Assembly: GCA_021203065.1 (NCBI GenBank)
Contig: JAJQBX010000018.1
Span: forward strand, 186,001-250,000
Direction: 5' to 3'
DNA from: Oscillospiraceae bacterium
Lineage (GTDB): Bacteria > Bacillota > Clostridia > Oscillospirales > Ruminococcaceae
Length of the DNA stretch: 64,000 nucleotides
Each line of letters starts with the position of its first letter. The stretch's first letter is position 1. Below the pieces are notes generated by a model. The model had not been told where the DNA came from. It searched no databases and saw only the letters and a list, made by a program, of their open reading frames with translations. A program made the translations under genes and the position numbers. This document shows positions 17,157 to 26,363 of the stretch, one piece after another.

Positions 17157-19418
17157 TCACTCCATAGCCGTCTTAAGAGTATACTTATAAAATAGTTCAT
17201 CCATCGCCCTAACATGCAAACTGCCTCCAACTTCACTTGCCAAAGCCTCAAAAATTATCGACCACAATTCTTTTGGATTTCTAACGTCTTTAGGAGGTAC
17301 AAAGTAAATGAAAATCCAAGGAATACTTCTCTCTATCGCTTCTACTTCAGTTTCTAATGATAATGAATCGAAAACTGTTACCTCGTTATCATCACTAACG
17401 AGATAGATTTCATCAAACTCAGTCTTATGTGACGGGAGACCAGTTTTTTCTCTTCCACTATTGACGATTAATTTGTAAGAAATAATCATTTCGTTTTCCA
17501 CCAATCTATCAAGCGTTTCTCGCATCTTATCGGCAATACATTTATCATCCAATGGCATACAGCTATTCAGAATTTCCCAATCGCCTGTTTTCATTACACT
17601 GCGTAAAATACGAATCCTGCGGTAGGAATCCTCAGCTCTTAACATCGGAAAAGAAAGATTATCCATATTTTCTTCTGAACAAAGATCCAAGTCCTTACAA
17701 GTGCTTTGGCTTTCTCTTTCATTATAGTATTTTTTCAATTCTCCTTCTTGGCAATGCTCTAGCAACTCGTCAGTTAAGTGCGCATTGCAAAATACTTTCT
17801 TCACAAAGTCATGGCAATCTCGCTCTCTTTTTATGAGCGAATAGTAGGATTTGCGTCCTAAAAGAACCTCTTCTAAATCACAGCGAAGATTGTCATATTT
17901 TGTATTATTTAAGAATGGGTTCTGGGTTTTTAGTGTAATTAATGCTTCATGCAAAGCAGAAATAAGTCTAGAGTCGTTCCATTGAATGATTCTATCCATG
18001 CGCCTTCCTGCGCTTATTTCAAGAGCACTCCATAACATTTTTATGTCAGGGCATATAGGTTCATGATCTTTAGGCTGAATGTAATCGATTGCTAATTCTT
18101 TTACGGCACTTTGTAACACTGCCGCTGTTTTCATGCATTTATGATGGAGATTAATCCTTGCAAATATTTTATATCTTATGATAAGTAAATCAGAAATATC
18201 CTCCCCAAGCTTTTGCGGATAAGCAATCACAAAGGGTTTTTTATCATTATCCAGCTCCCTATCTCCCCATTTTTCCAAGAAAACCAACTTGGCAGAATTA
18301 ATTATTCTTTTGTAAGGGATTTTGCCCCAATCAATACCACTATTGTATGTGTCTCTCACAATATAGTCGAATCGATCTGCATCAAGAACACCATCCACAA
18401 TCGAATGAATAGAATGAAAGAAAGTATCTTTATTAACTAAAGCTGACATAGCGAATTCAACTGATGTTATATAAAACAAGATTTTCGAAAGCTTTTGCTC
18501 AGGCGAAACGTTTTTAGCAAGTATTCCTTTTAAGACATTAGGCATCACATCATTTATAGTAGATTGAATCAAACTGAGACCAATCCTTTCGTGCAAATGC
18601 TCGTTCTTAAAATTCATCTTTGTTGTAATCATTTGACACTGCTGTGCTCGATCTCCTGTAATATATTGTTCCATAGTATCGATAAATTCTCTTGCTTCCT
18701 CATTACTGGGGTCTTCCTCGGAGATTTTTTTACATTCACCATACAAGTCTATCAGTACGTCTTCCATAATATGGCTATACGGAGGATGTCCTACATCGTG
18801 AAACAGCGCAACTATGCGAACTGCTTGTAAAATACACCTGTAAAGGAACAAATCTATTGATCCATAACAAGACGTTGCTCTAGAATAAGCATTTTCCTGT
18901 GCTCCAACAGAATAAAATTGAAAGCTATCAAGCGCAGGATCCGCTAAAATATTGCCAGAAATTGCATCACCTAAGATTTCGCCAACAATATGGCGGGTTT
19001 TATTTATTTCCGATAATTTAGGATTTAAATTACAGTTGGCTTTAATGTTGGTAAATAAATCTTCAATTTCAGATCTCAAAGGAGTATAGTATTGAGCCGA
19101 TATACTGTTGCTTGATTTAAATAGTGTTCTTATCAATTCATCAAACTTCAAGATCATCTGCTTAAAAAATTCATTTCTTGTATCTTTACCAGCATTAGAA
19201 ACTGCTGAAAATAACATTGAACTCGCTATATCCATAACGCCTATAGAATGCTCATACCTCTTTGTCCTGTTTGACGGAAATGTCATATATACCGTCGAAC
19301 TTTGATAAATGTCATTTAACCTATAAAAATACGCAGTCGACATCATTTCTGATTCCAGCATACTTATGTAGATTGTCTCATGAATATTATCAGTTATCTG
19401 CTTAATCTTTCTATCCAT
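17157..19418 (-). CDS. HD-domain phosphohydrolase, SAMHD1/dNTPase-like
   Basis: A 753-residue protein with the split HD signature of the dNTP triphosphohydrolase group. The first His is in RYEHSIGVM (about 54), the HD pair in ALFHDVGHPPYSH (about 206), and the last Asp in LDADRFDYIVRD (about 345). The order and spacing resemble SAMHD1-type enzymes, which hydrolyse dNTPs, but the C-terminal 350 residues are an unrecognised extension. Related enzymes are used against phages by draining nucleotides; that role here is inferred from the AT-rich, accessory context. AGAGG lies 9 nt before the ATG. It heads a likely three-gene unit with the two genes downstream. Confidence 0.82.
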   Translation of the reverse strand: MDRKIKQITDNIHETIYISMLESEMMSTAYFYRLNDIYQSSTVYMTFPSNRTKRYEHSIGVMDIASSMLFSAVSNAGKDTRNEFFKQMILKFDELIRTLFKSSNSISAQYYTPLRSEIEDLFTNIKANCNLNPKLSEINKTRHIVGEILGDAISGNILADPALDSFQFYSVGAQENAYSRATSCYGSIDLFLYRCILQAVRIVALFHDVGHPPYSHIMEDVLIDLYGECKKISEEDPSNEEAREFIDTMEQYITGDRAQQCQMITTKMNFKNEHLHERIGLSLIQSTINDVMPNVLKGILAKNVSPEQKLSKILFYITSVEFAMSALVNKDTFFHSIHSIVDGVLDADRFDYIVRDTYNSGIDWGKIPYKRIINSAKLVFLEKWGDRELDNDKKPFVIAYPQKLGEDISDLLIIRYKIFARINLHHKCMKTAAVLQSAVKELAIDYIQPKDHEPICPDIKMLWSALEISAGRRMDRIIQWNDSRLISALHEALITLKTQNPFLNNTKYDNLRCDLEEVLLGRKSYYSLIKRERDCHDFVKKVFCNAHLTDELLEHCQEGELKKYYNERESQSTCKDLDLCSEENMDNLSFPMLRAEDSYRRIRILRSVMKTGDWEILNSCMPLDDKCIADKMRETLDRLVENEMIISYKLIVNSGREKTGLPSHKTEFDEIYLVSDDNEVTVFDSLSLETEVEAIERSIPWIFIYFVPPKDVRNPKELWSIIFEALASEVGGSLHVRAMDELFYKYTLKTAME

Positions 19419-20067
19419 ACTTCCCGACCTCTTGATAAAATTATTTTAAAAGTTCAAACTGCGGTGCTTCATTTCTTCATGTTTCACAAATTGAGCTTTA
19501 ATAGTTATTTTGTGTGTTATAATAACTCATATCATATTCGTGTTCCGAACTACCTCTTAAGCCTCAAATTTAAACACCAGCTTCTCAATTCACATGATCC
19601 TGCATCAGTAAACACACATATCGTATATTTATTGTAACATATTTTTGAGCCAAATGCAACATATAAATGCCAATTTTTCGTATCAAATATAATAATTGCA
19701 AATGTCTATAAGCGTCAAATCGGATCGCATACTATCATCTAATTAGCAATCTGTCGTATTATATCATGTCAGCAACGGTATTTGTTGTAAAATTGCTCCA
19801 TTCTTTCTTCATTTGGTATTCTTCCTTTCAATTTTAGCCCATTAGCCCTTCCTGCACAGACAGACATACATACATATGTATGTATTTATATTTCCTCATT
19901 TCTAATATGCTTACATACAGTTAGAAGGGTAAATCGTCCCAACATCAAGCAATACTCTAAACGCGATAGCCATTATTCATTCGAAAAACCCGTTTTTTAT
20001 GTTTTTATATGTAACAAATATTGAGGAATGGAAATTTGCCGGCAATATAAAATCAACTAATACCCCA
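19419..20067. other. Long AT-rich non-coding stretch with a 20-bp palindrome
   Basis: No gene supported. It holds the upstream region of the HD gene (no clear promoter seen) and the perfect 20-bp palindrome ATACATACATATGTATGTAT at 19866-19885. Composition is markedly AT-rich compared with the flanking sugar genes. Confidence 0.4.
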
Positions 20068-20212
20068 TTACTTTTCCTCTAACATCCTGATCACCCTCGC
20101 AGGGTTCCCACAATAACACTGTTCACCGGAAACTTTCCGTTCACAACAGCCCCCGCTCCGACTACGCAGTTGTCTGCAAGAACTGTGCCAATTAGTGATG
20201 AGTTCCGCCACA
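20068..20212 (-). pseudogene. Remnant of a hexapeptide-repeat acetyltransferase
   Basis: On the minus strand, translation gives the C-terminal part of a serine/maltose acetyltransferase-type protein: VLADNCVVGAGAVV, then FPVNSVIV. The expected continuation GNPARVIRMLEEK-stop is present in the next reading frame, so a frameshift lies near 20105-20115. No start or N-terminal portion remains. It is the decayed end of a surface-sugar gene adjoining the TIR gene and marks a boundary between the polysaccharide locus and the defence genes. Confidence 0.75.
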
Positions 20213-20236
20213 AAAGTGATGCAATGTAGAGAACAA

Positions 20237-20671
20237 TCACGACTTTGAAAACGAGCTCAATGCCTCTGCAATTTTATCAAGAATAAATCCTGTAACCCAT
20301 TTTGCTCCAACGTTACAGCATTCATTAGGTGCTATATTCCCAGAATCCAGTTTAACAACAACCAAGTGATTTCCTTTTTCTGCATTCTTAGCAACTTCGT
20401 ATGCTTGCCAGTTCCTATACCCTATTTCATTACTATCCGGATGCTTATCATTTGAGTGCTTTCCTATGATAGCAATCATGTAATTAGCATCACCGATTTT
20501 TCTGCTAAGCACCTGCTTTACAACTGCTACAGATTCAGTCTCAATTTCACTAGGCGTGCAGTCTTCGATTCCAAAATCAATACTGGAATTTTTATTCCAC
20601 GCCTCTAGTAGGTAGTAGTAACCCCTATCATTTTCATAATCAAACGAAACACAAACTTTTTTCTTAGCCAT
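20237..20671 (-). CDS. TIR-like protein (DUF1863/MTH538, ThsB-like)
   Basis: A 144-residue cytoplasmic protein with the TIR-like fold of Thoeris ThsB. The opening strand is KKVCVSFDYENDRGYYYLL. A middle segment DANYMIAIIGKHS and a helix WQAYEVAKNAEKGNHLVVVK follow, where the Glu of YEV matches the likely catalytic Glu of the family. ThsB proteins sense phage and make an NAD-derived signal; here that is inference. I start at ATG 20671, with AAAGAGGT upstream; the frame is open further but inside the preceding gene. It begins 2 nt after the stop of the membrane protein, so the pair is co-translated. Confidence 0.75.
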   Translation of the reverse strand: MAKKKVCVSFDYENDRGYYYLLEAWNKNSSIDFGIEDCTPSEIETESVAVVKQVLSRKIGDANYMIAIIGKHSNDKHPDSNEIGYRNWQAYEVAKNAEKGNHLVVVKLDSGNIAPNECCNVGAKWVTGFILDKIAEALSSFSKS

Positions 20672-20673
20672 AA

Positions 20674-21336
20674 TTATACCTCTTTCAAAATCTTTCTTAT
20701 TGTCTCTGCTAGCCATTTAATGACCTTGCATTTCTTAAACCATGCTATTATCTTTGAATTAACCTCAAAGAAGTAGAACCACATTATGATAAATGAAGAT
20801 ACGCAGAGTATTGTATCAAGCACTAATACCAATTTGGAAGTAGCGGTCTTCCATTCACAATACAACCTTGTTATATTGATAGCCTCGAAAATAATTGGGC
20901 AGAACGTCTTATAGAACAAATCTATTAAATTCAAAACTATAGGATAATGACACACATAATTATCGCCCTCACGGAAAATATTTTCATCAATTTTCTCACT
21001 TATTTGTTTTTCGAGATGGTCTTGATACTTATACTGTTTCTCAACATAGAGCGAATCAGAAATATAGCGAATCTGAAAATAGATGATCAGTGCCCAAAGA
21101 AGTGACTGCAACACACCATTGCCTAACTCAAGGGTCGTACCAACTACAAAATTTACTCCTTCCAATAAAGTTAGAAATGCCTGCTCTGGCTTTATAAGTA
21201 CGAGAAACGAAATAGCTTCTAATACACATAGAGCAACAAATTCTTTATTTCTCCGCTCTTGAGCTGTAATCCTGAGAGCATTAGTATCTTCATAGTGCTT
21301 GTATAACAATTCAAACGTATCCAATAGTTGTATCAC
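20674..21336 (-). CDS. Four-helix membrane protein coupled to the TIR-like gene
   Basis: A 220-residue protein with about four membrane helices: 35-52, 78-97, 140-165 and 180-203. A charged loop after the second (KYQDHLEKQISEKIDENIF) is probably cytoplasmic. No SIR2, SLOG or Macro domain, the usual ThsA parts, is present. The start is GTG 21336 or TTG 21324; AAAAGGAG just upstream fits the TTG better. It ends 2 nt before the TIR gene, so it is most simply the effector or partner of that protein, perhaps a pore opened by its signal. This pairing is an inference from position. Confidence 0.65.
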   Translation of the reverse strand: MIQLLDTFELLYKHYEDTNALRITAQERRNKEFVALCVLEAISFLVLIKPEQAFLTLLEGVNFVVGTTLELGNGVLQSLLWALIIYFQIRYISDSLYVEKQYKYQDHLEKQISEKIDENIFREGDNYVCHYPIVLNLIDLFYKTFCPIIFEAINITRLYCEWKTATSKLVLVLDTILCVSSFIIMWFYFFEVNSKIIAWFKKCKVIKWLAETIRKILKEV

Positions 21337-21486
21337 TCCTTTTCAACTTTTACAATTCTCATGTCAATCTGATGCTACGTCGAAAATTACACAAATCAAA
21401 GATAAAATCAAGTTGCCAACCGCCATAGCAATAAGCCGATGGTCTATTGATACAAAACCACCACTATTTCTGGTGTTATCATATTA

Positions 21487-21921
21487 TTAACCTTTTTTAT
21501 CATTATTACTAGCTTGCTTAATTGGACAAACCTCAACACATTTATAGCATCTCACACAGTTTGTGGCATCAACAACAGGATAAAAAAATCCTTCTTCATC
21601 TGGTCTCATATTAATCGATTGCGTTGGACAAATTGCATAGCAAGCACTGCAGCCACAGCAGTCTTCACGTTTGACGTATAATTCTGGTAAATGTTTAGCA
21701 CAGTCTTTCTTGCAACTTTGAGCTATGCCATTACTACCAATTACCACATTCATATACCTTGTAGAAAAATGTGGTGTATACTCTCCAGTTGTGATTTTGT
21801 GGTTCTCTTTAGGGTTCGGTTGGGAAGAATTAGGCAAAAACTCGCCAGAAGGGTACTGATATATCTTTTCAAAATATGGTTGTAATTTGTCTACAACTTT
21901 ATTTCTTTTTTTTAACGTCAT
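21487..21921 (-). CDS. Two-[4Fe-4S] ferredoxin-domain protein of the polysaccharide locus
   Basis: A 144-residue protein. Residues 85-140 hold two 4Fe-4S motifs (CCGCSACYAICP and CVRCYKCVEVCP). The sequence matches the ferredoxin domain that normally opens F420-hydrogenase-beta-like proteins of polysaccharide loci, but the catalytic domain is absent; a matching domain without ferredoxin is encoded at 33262-34323. The N-terminal 80 residues are polar and unrecognised. GAGG precedes ATG 21921. It is the last sugar-locus gene before the TIR pair. Confidence 0.75.
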   Translation of the reverse strand: MTLKKRNKVVDKLQPYFEKIYQYPSGEFLPNSSQPNPKENHKITTGEYTPHFSTRYMNVVIGSNGIAQSCKKDCAKHLPELYVKREDCCGCSACYAICPTQSINMRPDEEGFFYPVVDATNCVRCYKCVEVCPIKQASNNDKKG

Positions 21922-22085
21922 TTCAAATTACCTCAATCGTATTTTTGAGACTTTATCAAATCATATGGCAGGGAAAAACTTATAATGCCATGCACGGAAA
22001 TAGTCAGTTCAGGAACTTAACTATCATAATCATTTCACGGAAATTACAATTCTTTGCACAGGTCTTAATGTTGTTTATTTACCAC

Positions 22086-23405
22086 TTATCGGTCAGCGAC
22101 ATCAAACTTCTTCTTATCATGTACATTAATCTCTCTGCCAAGTTGAACTTCAATCATTTTGAGCTCGGTTACAGCGGTGACAGTATGCTTGGTTCCGGCT
22201 TTCATTTCTATGATGTCTCCGACGCCGACTTCTCGCTTCTTGCCGTCAAGGGTAACAACTCCCTCACCGGAAATGACGTTCCAGATTTCGTTGCGCCTCA
22301 TATGACTGTGGTAGTACATTCCATGACCGGGATTGAGGGTAACTTTTATTGTGAGGCTTTCTTCCTCGACGTCGAGAACGCGGAAGCTTCCCCACGATTT
22401 TTCGGCAAACATTATCTGCTGGTCGATTTTGTCGACATAGGGCTTGATATAGCTCGATTGTTCCTTGTCTGAAACCAGGATTCCCTCCGGGCTTGCAGAG
22501 ACTACAACATCTTTCAGTCCCATGCAAATAATAGGGACATTCAGCTCGTTGACTACGTTGACACCCTCACAGGTATTGTTCAGAACTGCATCGCCGATAA
22601 CAGGTTGATCCATGGATTCTGTCAGTGTGTTCCAGGTTCCGAGGTCCTTCCACTCGCCAGAAAAGCGCATTACCTGAATCTTCGGCTCATTCTCGACTAC
22701 GGCATAGTCGAAGCTGATTTTAGTAAGTGTATCGTATTTCGAGAAAAGATCATGATAGTCGGTGAAATCGATGAGCTCATGAGCCTTGTTTAAAACGTAG
22801 TTTAACTTATATGCGAAAACTCCGCCGTTCCATAGTGCGCCCTTGGAGATATACTCCTCAGCAGTCTTTGCATCTGGCTTCTCTTTGAAAGACTCTACTT
22901 CGCTTGTTTCTGAGTCTGACTTTGGGATGATATAGCCGTACTTCTCGCTTGGATAAGTCGGCTCTATTCCCATCAGGACTAAGTTTGCTTCGCCCTTTGA
23001 TGCTTGGTCGCAGAGCTTCTTTATAGCTTCAAAGTAGTCCTCCTCGACATACGGGTCAACCGGGCAGACAACGACTGATTCATCGGCAGGTACTCCCATA
23101 ACGTCGTGAAGATAAGCTGTTGCCAGGGCTATTGCCGGGAAGGTGTCCCTTCTGCAAGGCTCGACAGATACTCCGACATTTTCACCGAGCTGGTTGTGGA
23201 TTGCGGAGACCTGAGCCTTTGAGGTGGCAATGGTGACGGTTGCGTTCGGGTCTACAGTCTTAATCTGGCGATAGACACGCTGAACCATAGACTCATAGTC
23301 GCCGTCCGAAGTTTTGAAAATCTTTATGAATTGCTTGGAGCGGATGTCGTTTGACAGAGGCCAGAGGCGCTTGCCCGAACCGCCCGAAAGTAGGATTATA
23401 TTCAT
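22086..23405 (-). CDS. manC: Mannose-1-phosphate guanylyltransferase (with cupin domain)
   Basis: Makes GDP-mannose from mannose-1-phosphate and GTP, the precursor of GDP-fucose. It has 439 residues. The N-terminal nucleotidyltransferase has LLSGGSGKRLWPLSN and SEKYGYIIP; the C-terminal cupin (about 340-425) with GHGMYYHSHMRRNEIWNV is the mannose-6-phosphate isomerase type II domain. It lies just downstream of fkp and completes the GDP-fucose set with gmd and fcl. Cytoplasmic. Confidence 0.92.
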   Translation of the reverse strand: MNIILLSGGSGKRLWPLSNDIRSKQFIKIFKTSDGDYESMVQRVYRQIKTVDPNATVTIATSKAQVSAIHNQLGENVGVSVEPCRRDTFPAIALATAYLHDVMGVPADESVVVCPVDPYVEEDYFEAIKKLCDQASKGEANLVLMGIEPTYPSEKYGYIIPKSDSETSEVESFKEKPDAKTAEEYISKGALWNGGVFAYKLNYVLNKAHELIDFTDYHDLFSKYDTLTKISFDYAVVENEPKIQVMRFSGEWKDLGTWNTLTESMDQPVIGDAVLNNTCEGVNVVNELNVPIICMGLKDVVVSASPEGILVSDKEQSSYIKPYVDKIDQQIMFAEKSWGSFRVLDVEEESLTIKVTLNPGHGMYYHSHMRRNEIWNVISGEGVVTLDGKKREVGVGDIIEMKAGTKHTVTAVTELKMIEVQLGREINVHDKKKFDVADR

Positions 23406-23429
23406 TTGACAGAATCTCCTGATTTTATT

Positions 23430-26363
23430 TTATATAAACTTACACTCATAAACCGCCACTCCACTGTCCTGGAAGACGGCGTTCAGCCTTGCTGAGAGGT
23501 CTTGCTTTGTGACATCCTTCTTAAGAACCACTTGGAGAAATCCTCCACCACCGGCTCCGCAGATCATTCTGCCGTCTATGAGGTCGTCAATCGAAGCGAA
23601 AATCTGGTCGATGCAGGTGTTGGTGCTGCCACTGTCCAGGCGTTTGCTCTCTTCCCAATGCTCGCTCATGAGCTTGGCGAAGCCGTCAACATTGCCTTTC
23701 TCGAGCTCGAAGCGCATGAGAACGGCGAGGCGCTGGATGCTGTAGTGGGCTTCAAGAGATGTCGGGTCGTTGGTGACATAGCGACCGACAACATCGCGAA
23801 GAAGATTTCTTGCGAGTCTGCGCTGACCGGTGTAGATGAGGGCAAAACGGGAGTTGAGCTCCGAAAGGGTTTCATCGCTGATGTTCAGAGGCGTGCAAAT
23901 TATCTCCTGCTTGAGACCGGGGCGGGATGTGACCATCTTGATGCCGGGTGCAAGCCCGCCGACCTGATCCTGCCAGCCACCGCCGGTGGACATGAGCTGC
24001 TCCATGCAGAGAACACGGTTATACATCTCGTCAGCCGAGATTTCTGTGCCAGTCAGTTCATATATGCCCTTTATGCATGCTCCCGCAAGGATTGAACTCG
24101 TTCCAAGACCGGAGCCCTTGGGGATATTTATAACTCTTGTGTTGAAGTAAAGACCGCCGCCAAGGTGGTCGCAAATCTCCTCAACTGTTCCCTCTTCCTG
24201 GTATGGGATAAGACCGCTTGCGATGAGGGCAGCCTTATGCAGGGCAAAAGCATCCTGTGGATTGCGGCAGTTCTGGAGCTCGCTTAAATCTCCCGTAAAT
24301 TCTTTATATGCACCAATATCCGTCGAGCAGAAGACAATCTTGTGCTCATCAAGCTTGCGAAGTGTGACCTCAATCGGAAGCTCGCCATTGAGACTCACTG
24401 CGGCGTTCAGAACCGTCCCGCCGTGCTCCATGCAGTATGGCGGGGTGTCGCTCCAGCCTCCTCCAAAATTGACACGGACAGGAAGGCTTGTCTTGACCTC
24501 CGGCTTGACTATTTTCGCACTGCTTCTGTAGGAAGTGTCCTTGACGGCGGTTGCAAGAACCGTGTCGGAAATTGTTGCGAAACACATGTCGGCATACTTG
24601 CTCTCGCCGGTGAGCTTCCAGAGATATGCGTAAATCCGGATGAGCTTTGAAAATTGTGCCGGGGCGCTGTTGTCCTGCTTTTTAGCCTTATCCAAGAGAT
24701 ATTTTATAGTGTGCTTGTCGATGTTCGGATAGCTTTCCCTGACATTCTCAGCAGAAACACCGTTATCTATGTTTTCAAGAATCGCCTCTGCGACAACTTG
24801 CTCGTAGAGGTTTTCCTGCCATGGGAGAATTGCCGTGACATCGGCACTGTTGAAGCTGTCCTTGAGACTGATTGTCTCATAAGTATCATCCGGTTTCCAA
24901 CCGCTCTGTAAGTTAAAAGAAAGCGTCGCTTTCACAGCTTCCTCAATAGTATTGCACACGGGATAGATGGGAGCTGTCCAGAGTGGCTCTGAGATGTCAT
25001 TTCCGAAAAGAGTATTCTCTTTTGGATTATCGTCAACACCGTACATACGGCAGACAAAGCGACCATCGCTAAGTTTCAAGCCGTGCAAAACAGTGCCATC
25101 AGGAACCGTCTCGCCGGTGAGAGTGACACCCGAAATGACACACTTCTCCCCTACTTTAGAGTAGCGGTGAATGCGGCTGTCTTCGATATAGCTTCCTGCG
25201 CCAACTGTTGCACGCTTGCTGACATAGCTGTTGCTGACGGCAAAGTCTCTCGGAGACAGGTTACTGTTGATGGTCGAAGACCAATCTAAGAACCTATACT
25301 CGTCCATGCCGTCGGTCATGAGGTTCCGAAGCTCTTTTGTGGTTCCGAAATGGATGAACGAAGCCGGAGATAGCCTAATCAGCTTCATGTTATAGTCGGA
25401 AAGGGTATTCCAGAGTGCGGTTCTGCATTCATGCAATTCCGAGGTGAAATCGCCCTCGGGCTTTTCCCTATAGAACTGCTCCAAAGTCGAAGCTGTAGCC
25501 AACGGATAGAGGAAATCGGCATAGAAGGAGAGCCGGGCATCCTCGTTCACGAATTTGTGATAGGTTTCATCGGTATCGATGAGCTTATAAAGGTCGCTCA
25601 TGACTTCCGAAGTGAGCACCACCGCGCCGGTATCGATGTCAACTTTGCCGTTTGAATCGACTGCGCCGACATTTGTCAGGGTCTCGACAGTCTGCTTGTG
25701 CAGGAATCTTCCGACATTGCCGTTATCGTCTTTAAGGTAAACGCCGTGGTTCTTGCCGGTTTCGACATTCTCTTTTATAGAGAGAGCCGCCGCACCTGCG
25801 CCATAGAAGTCAATCTGCAAGGCATTGAAAAGAAGCAGAACATCGCCGGAGCATACGAGCATACCATCGGAAATTCTCCCCGCAACGGTGCTCATGCCGA
25901 TCATGAACTCATCGAAAAGCGTTGAACGGCGACCGTCCGGCAAAAGCCTCGGAACCGGGGAAAAGAGCTTTCCACATGCCGAATACTGAGGCACGCGCTT
26001 GCTGTCTCCTCCGGAATGGATTACAAGAATTTTCTTCCCCAAGAACGGATTTTCGGAAACAGAACCCACATCCTCGGCAACATACTTTATGCAGGAAAAA
26101 GTAGCTCCGCCGCTACCGACACGCTTGCCGTCGAGATCGGGAATGACGGCATAATGGGTCTTCGAGGGAAGCTGACCAAGCTTAAGCCGGTGCTCAATCT
26201 GCATCTCATACGCTTTTGCCTGCGCCTCGTTGCTGGCGGTCAGGATGACGTAATCCCAAACTGAAAGCTTGGGGTCGGAGAGGGTTTCAAGATAATAATC
26301 GAGCGCATCGCGGTAGGATTGCTGGCGAAAGAGCATTGAATAATCCGACTTCAAAGCGTTCAC
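23430..26363 (-). CDS. fkp: Bifunctional L-fucokinase/GDP-L-fucose pyrophosphorylase
   Basis: Salvages free L-fucose to GDP-L-fucose in two steps. It has 977 residues, close to the Bacteroides Fkp. The N-terminal half is the fucose-1-phosphate guanylyltransferase (IPDLDGKRVGSGGATFSCI near residue 92), followed by a beta-helix-like middle. The C-terminal half is a GHMP kinase with NFGGGWSDTPPYCMEHGG (about 627) and KGSGLGTSSILAG. The stop of fcl overlaps its start by one base, so it is in one operon with fcl and gmd. Having Fkp next to the de novo genes is unusual. Confidence 0.92.
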   Translation of the reverse strand: MNALKSDYSMLFRQQSYRDALDYYLETLSDPKLSVWDYVILTASNEAQAKAYEMQIEHRLKLGQLPSKTHYAVIPDLDGKRVGSGGATFSCIKYVAEDVGSVSENPFLGKKILVIHSGGDSKRVPQYSACGKLFSPVPRLLPDGRRSTLFDEFMIGMSTVAGRISDGMLVCSGDVLLLFNALQIDFYGAGAAALSIKENVETGKNHGVYLKDDNGNVGRFLHKQTVETLTNVGAVDSNGKVDIDTGAVVLTSEVMSDLYKLIDTDETYHKFVNEDARLSFYADFLYPLATASTLEQFYREKPEGDFTSELHECRTALWNTLSDYNMKLIRLSPASFIHFGTTKELRNLMTDGMDEYRFLDWSSTINSNLSPRDFAVSNSYVSKRATVGAGSYIEDSRIHRYSKVGEKCVISGVTLTGETVPDGTVLHGLKLSDGRFVCRMYGVDDNPKENTLFGNDISEPLWTAPIYPVCNTIEEAVKATLSFNLQSGWKPDDTYETISLKDSFNSADVTAILPWQENLYEQVVAEAILENIDNGVSAENVRESYPNIDKHTIKYLLDKAKKQDNSAPAQFSKLIRIYAYLWKLTGESKYADMCFATISDTVLATAVKDTSYRSSAKIVKPEVKTSLPVRVNFGGGWSDTPPYCMEHGGTVLNAAVSLNGELPIEVTLRKLDEHKIVFCSTDIGAYKEFTGDLSELQNCRNPQDAFALHKAALIASGLIPYQEEGTVEEICDHLGGGLYFNTRVINIPKGSGLGTSSILAGACIKGIYELTGTEISADEMYNRVLCMEQLMSTGGGWQDQVGGLAPGIKMVTSRPGLKQEIICTPLNISDETLSELNSRFALIYTGQRRLARNLLRDVVGRYVTNDPTSLEAHYSIQRLAVLMRFELEKGNVDGFAKLMSEHWEESKRLDSGSTNTCIDQIFASIDDLIDGRMICGAGGGGFLQVVLKKDVTKQDLSARLNAVFQDSGVAVYECKFI

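Noticed and set aside
23502-24095. Plus-strand open frame of about 200 codons inside fkp
   Set aside because: It lies wholly within the convincingly identified fkp gene on the other strand and matches nothing recognisable.
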